Shown: positions 34,891-35,084 of the stretch, one piece after another
How positions within the stretch are numbered: the stretch's first letter is position 1
Layout of the letters: the number at the start of each line of letters is the position of its first letter
Assembly (NCBI GenBank): GCA_028291945.1
Contig: JAQGNH010000242.1
Span: 1-35,084 of the forward strand
DNA: 35,084 nt
Direction: 5' to 3'
Source: Betaproteobacteria bacterium
GTDB taxonomy: Bacteria > Pseudomonadota > Gammaproteobacteria > Burkholderiales > SG8-41
Program-made: the position numbers and the translations under genes
The notes under the pieces: generated by a model
The model's database searches: none
What the model saw: the letters and a program-made list of their open reading frames with translations, nothing else
What the model was told of the DNA's origin: nothing

Positions 34891-35084
34891 ATCAATCCAG
34901 CGCTACTGCAACGTGCAGCTGCCATCGCTGCGGCAGCCTTCTACCTCTTAGCGGCCACGACGGCATGGTCGCAGGGAAGCTATCCGAGCAAACCCGTCCG
35001 CTGGATCGTGCCGTGGCCTCCGGGCGGCGGCGCAGACACGTTGACGCGCCTGCTGAGTCCGAAGCTGAGCGAAGCGCTTGCGCA
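34891..35084 (+). CDS. Bug-family (TctC-like) periplasmic solute receptor, 3' truncated by the window
   Basis: The first 64 codons of a tripartite-tricarboxylate-type extracytoplasmic receptor. A signal peptide (QRAAAIAAAAFYLLAATTA, cleaved about AWS-QG) is followed by the family hallmark YPSKPVRWIVPWPPGGGADT. The receptor would bind a carboxylate for uptake. No ATG, GTG or TTG exists at the right place. GAGGAG at 34879-34884 is followed 6 bases later by ATC at 34891, exactly where a typical Bug N-terminus would start; ATC at 34888 is an alternative. TTG at 34819 is in frame but would add 24 residues before the signal peptide. The gene continues beyond the window. Confidence 0.85.
   Translation, partial: MNPALLQRAAAIAAAAFYLLAATTAWSQGSYPSKPVRWIVPWPPGGGADTLTRLLSPKLSEALA

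Overview
The window looks like a chromosomal segment of a high-GC betaproteobacterium, most likely Burkholderiales or a relative. Three things suggest this: the gene order ogt-xerD-folB/plsY-tsaD-rpsU-yqeY-dnaG-rpoD, the Bug-type (tripartite tricarboxylate) receptor at the right edge, and the density of acyl-CoA genes. This placement rests on gene order and protein motifs read by eye, not on a search. I saw no CRISPR array, insertion sequence, phage module or rRNA.

Left part (1-13300), mostly housekeeping. A terminator from an upstream gene is followed by a fused TRAP permease, ogt (DNA repair) and xerD (dimer resolution). xerD ends in a very strong hairpin that covers its stop codon. folB (folate, minus strand) and plsY (phospholipid) diverge, and tsaD (tRNA t6A) lies head to head with the macromolecular-synthesis genes rpsU, yqeY-like, dnaG and rpoD. 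A near-consensus sigma70 promoter precedes rpsU and a clear intrinsic terminator follows rpoD. A TPR/O-GlcNAc-transferase-like gene is wedged between that terminator and a CAU-anticodon tRNA gene. Its stop codon is nucleotides 8-10 of the tRNA.

Middle part (13300-20800), mixed. It holds two small minus-strand hypothetical genes, a receiver-Hpt signalling protein, a small W-rich protein, a zinc-ribbon membrane protein, and an MscS channel gene that appears broken by a one-base frameshift. Then comes prfC (release factor 3), whose leader consists of a promoter followed immediately by an intrinsic terminator, a candidate attenuator. A short RecQ-type helicase follows.

Right part (20800-35084), catabolic and all on the plus strand. 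A quinone-oxidoreductase-like gene leads into a type III CoA-transferase, a BadI/MenB-like hydrolase, an acyl-CoA ligase, an enoyl-CoA hydratase, a short-chain dehydrogenase, an acyl-CoA dehydrogenase, a CoA-transferase/alpha-methylacyl-CoA racemase-like protein and a second zinc-free MDR enzyme. Together these supply every enzyme class needed for cyclohexanecarboxylate-type activation, ring oxidation and hydrolytic ring opening (the AliA-AliB-BadK-BadH-BadI logic). No aromatic-ring reductase is visible. A second block then carries two Asp/Glu-racemase-superfamily proteins. One has both catalytic cysteines, as in maleate isomerase; the other has only the second, as in arylmalonate decarboxylase. 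A KstD/fumarate-reductase-like flavoprotein, an EthD-like small protein and a truncated Bug solute receptor follow. The natural reading is uptake, CoA activation and breakdown of an unusual cyclic or dicarboxylic acid; the substrate itself cannot be read from the sequence.
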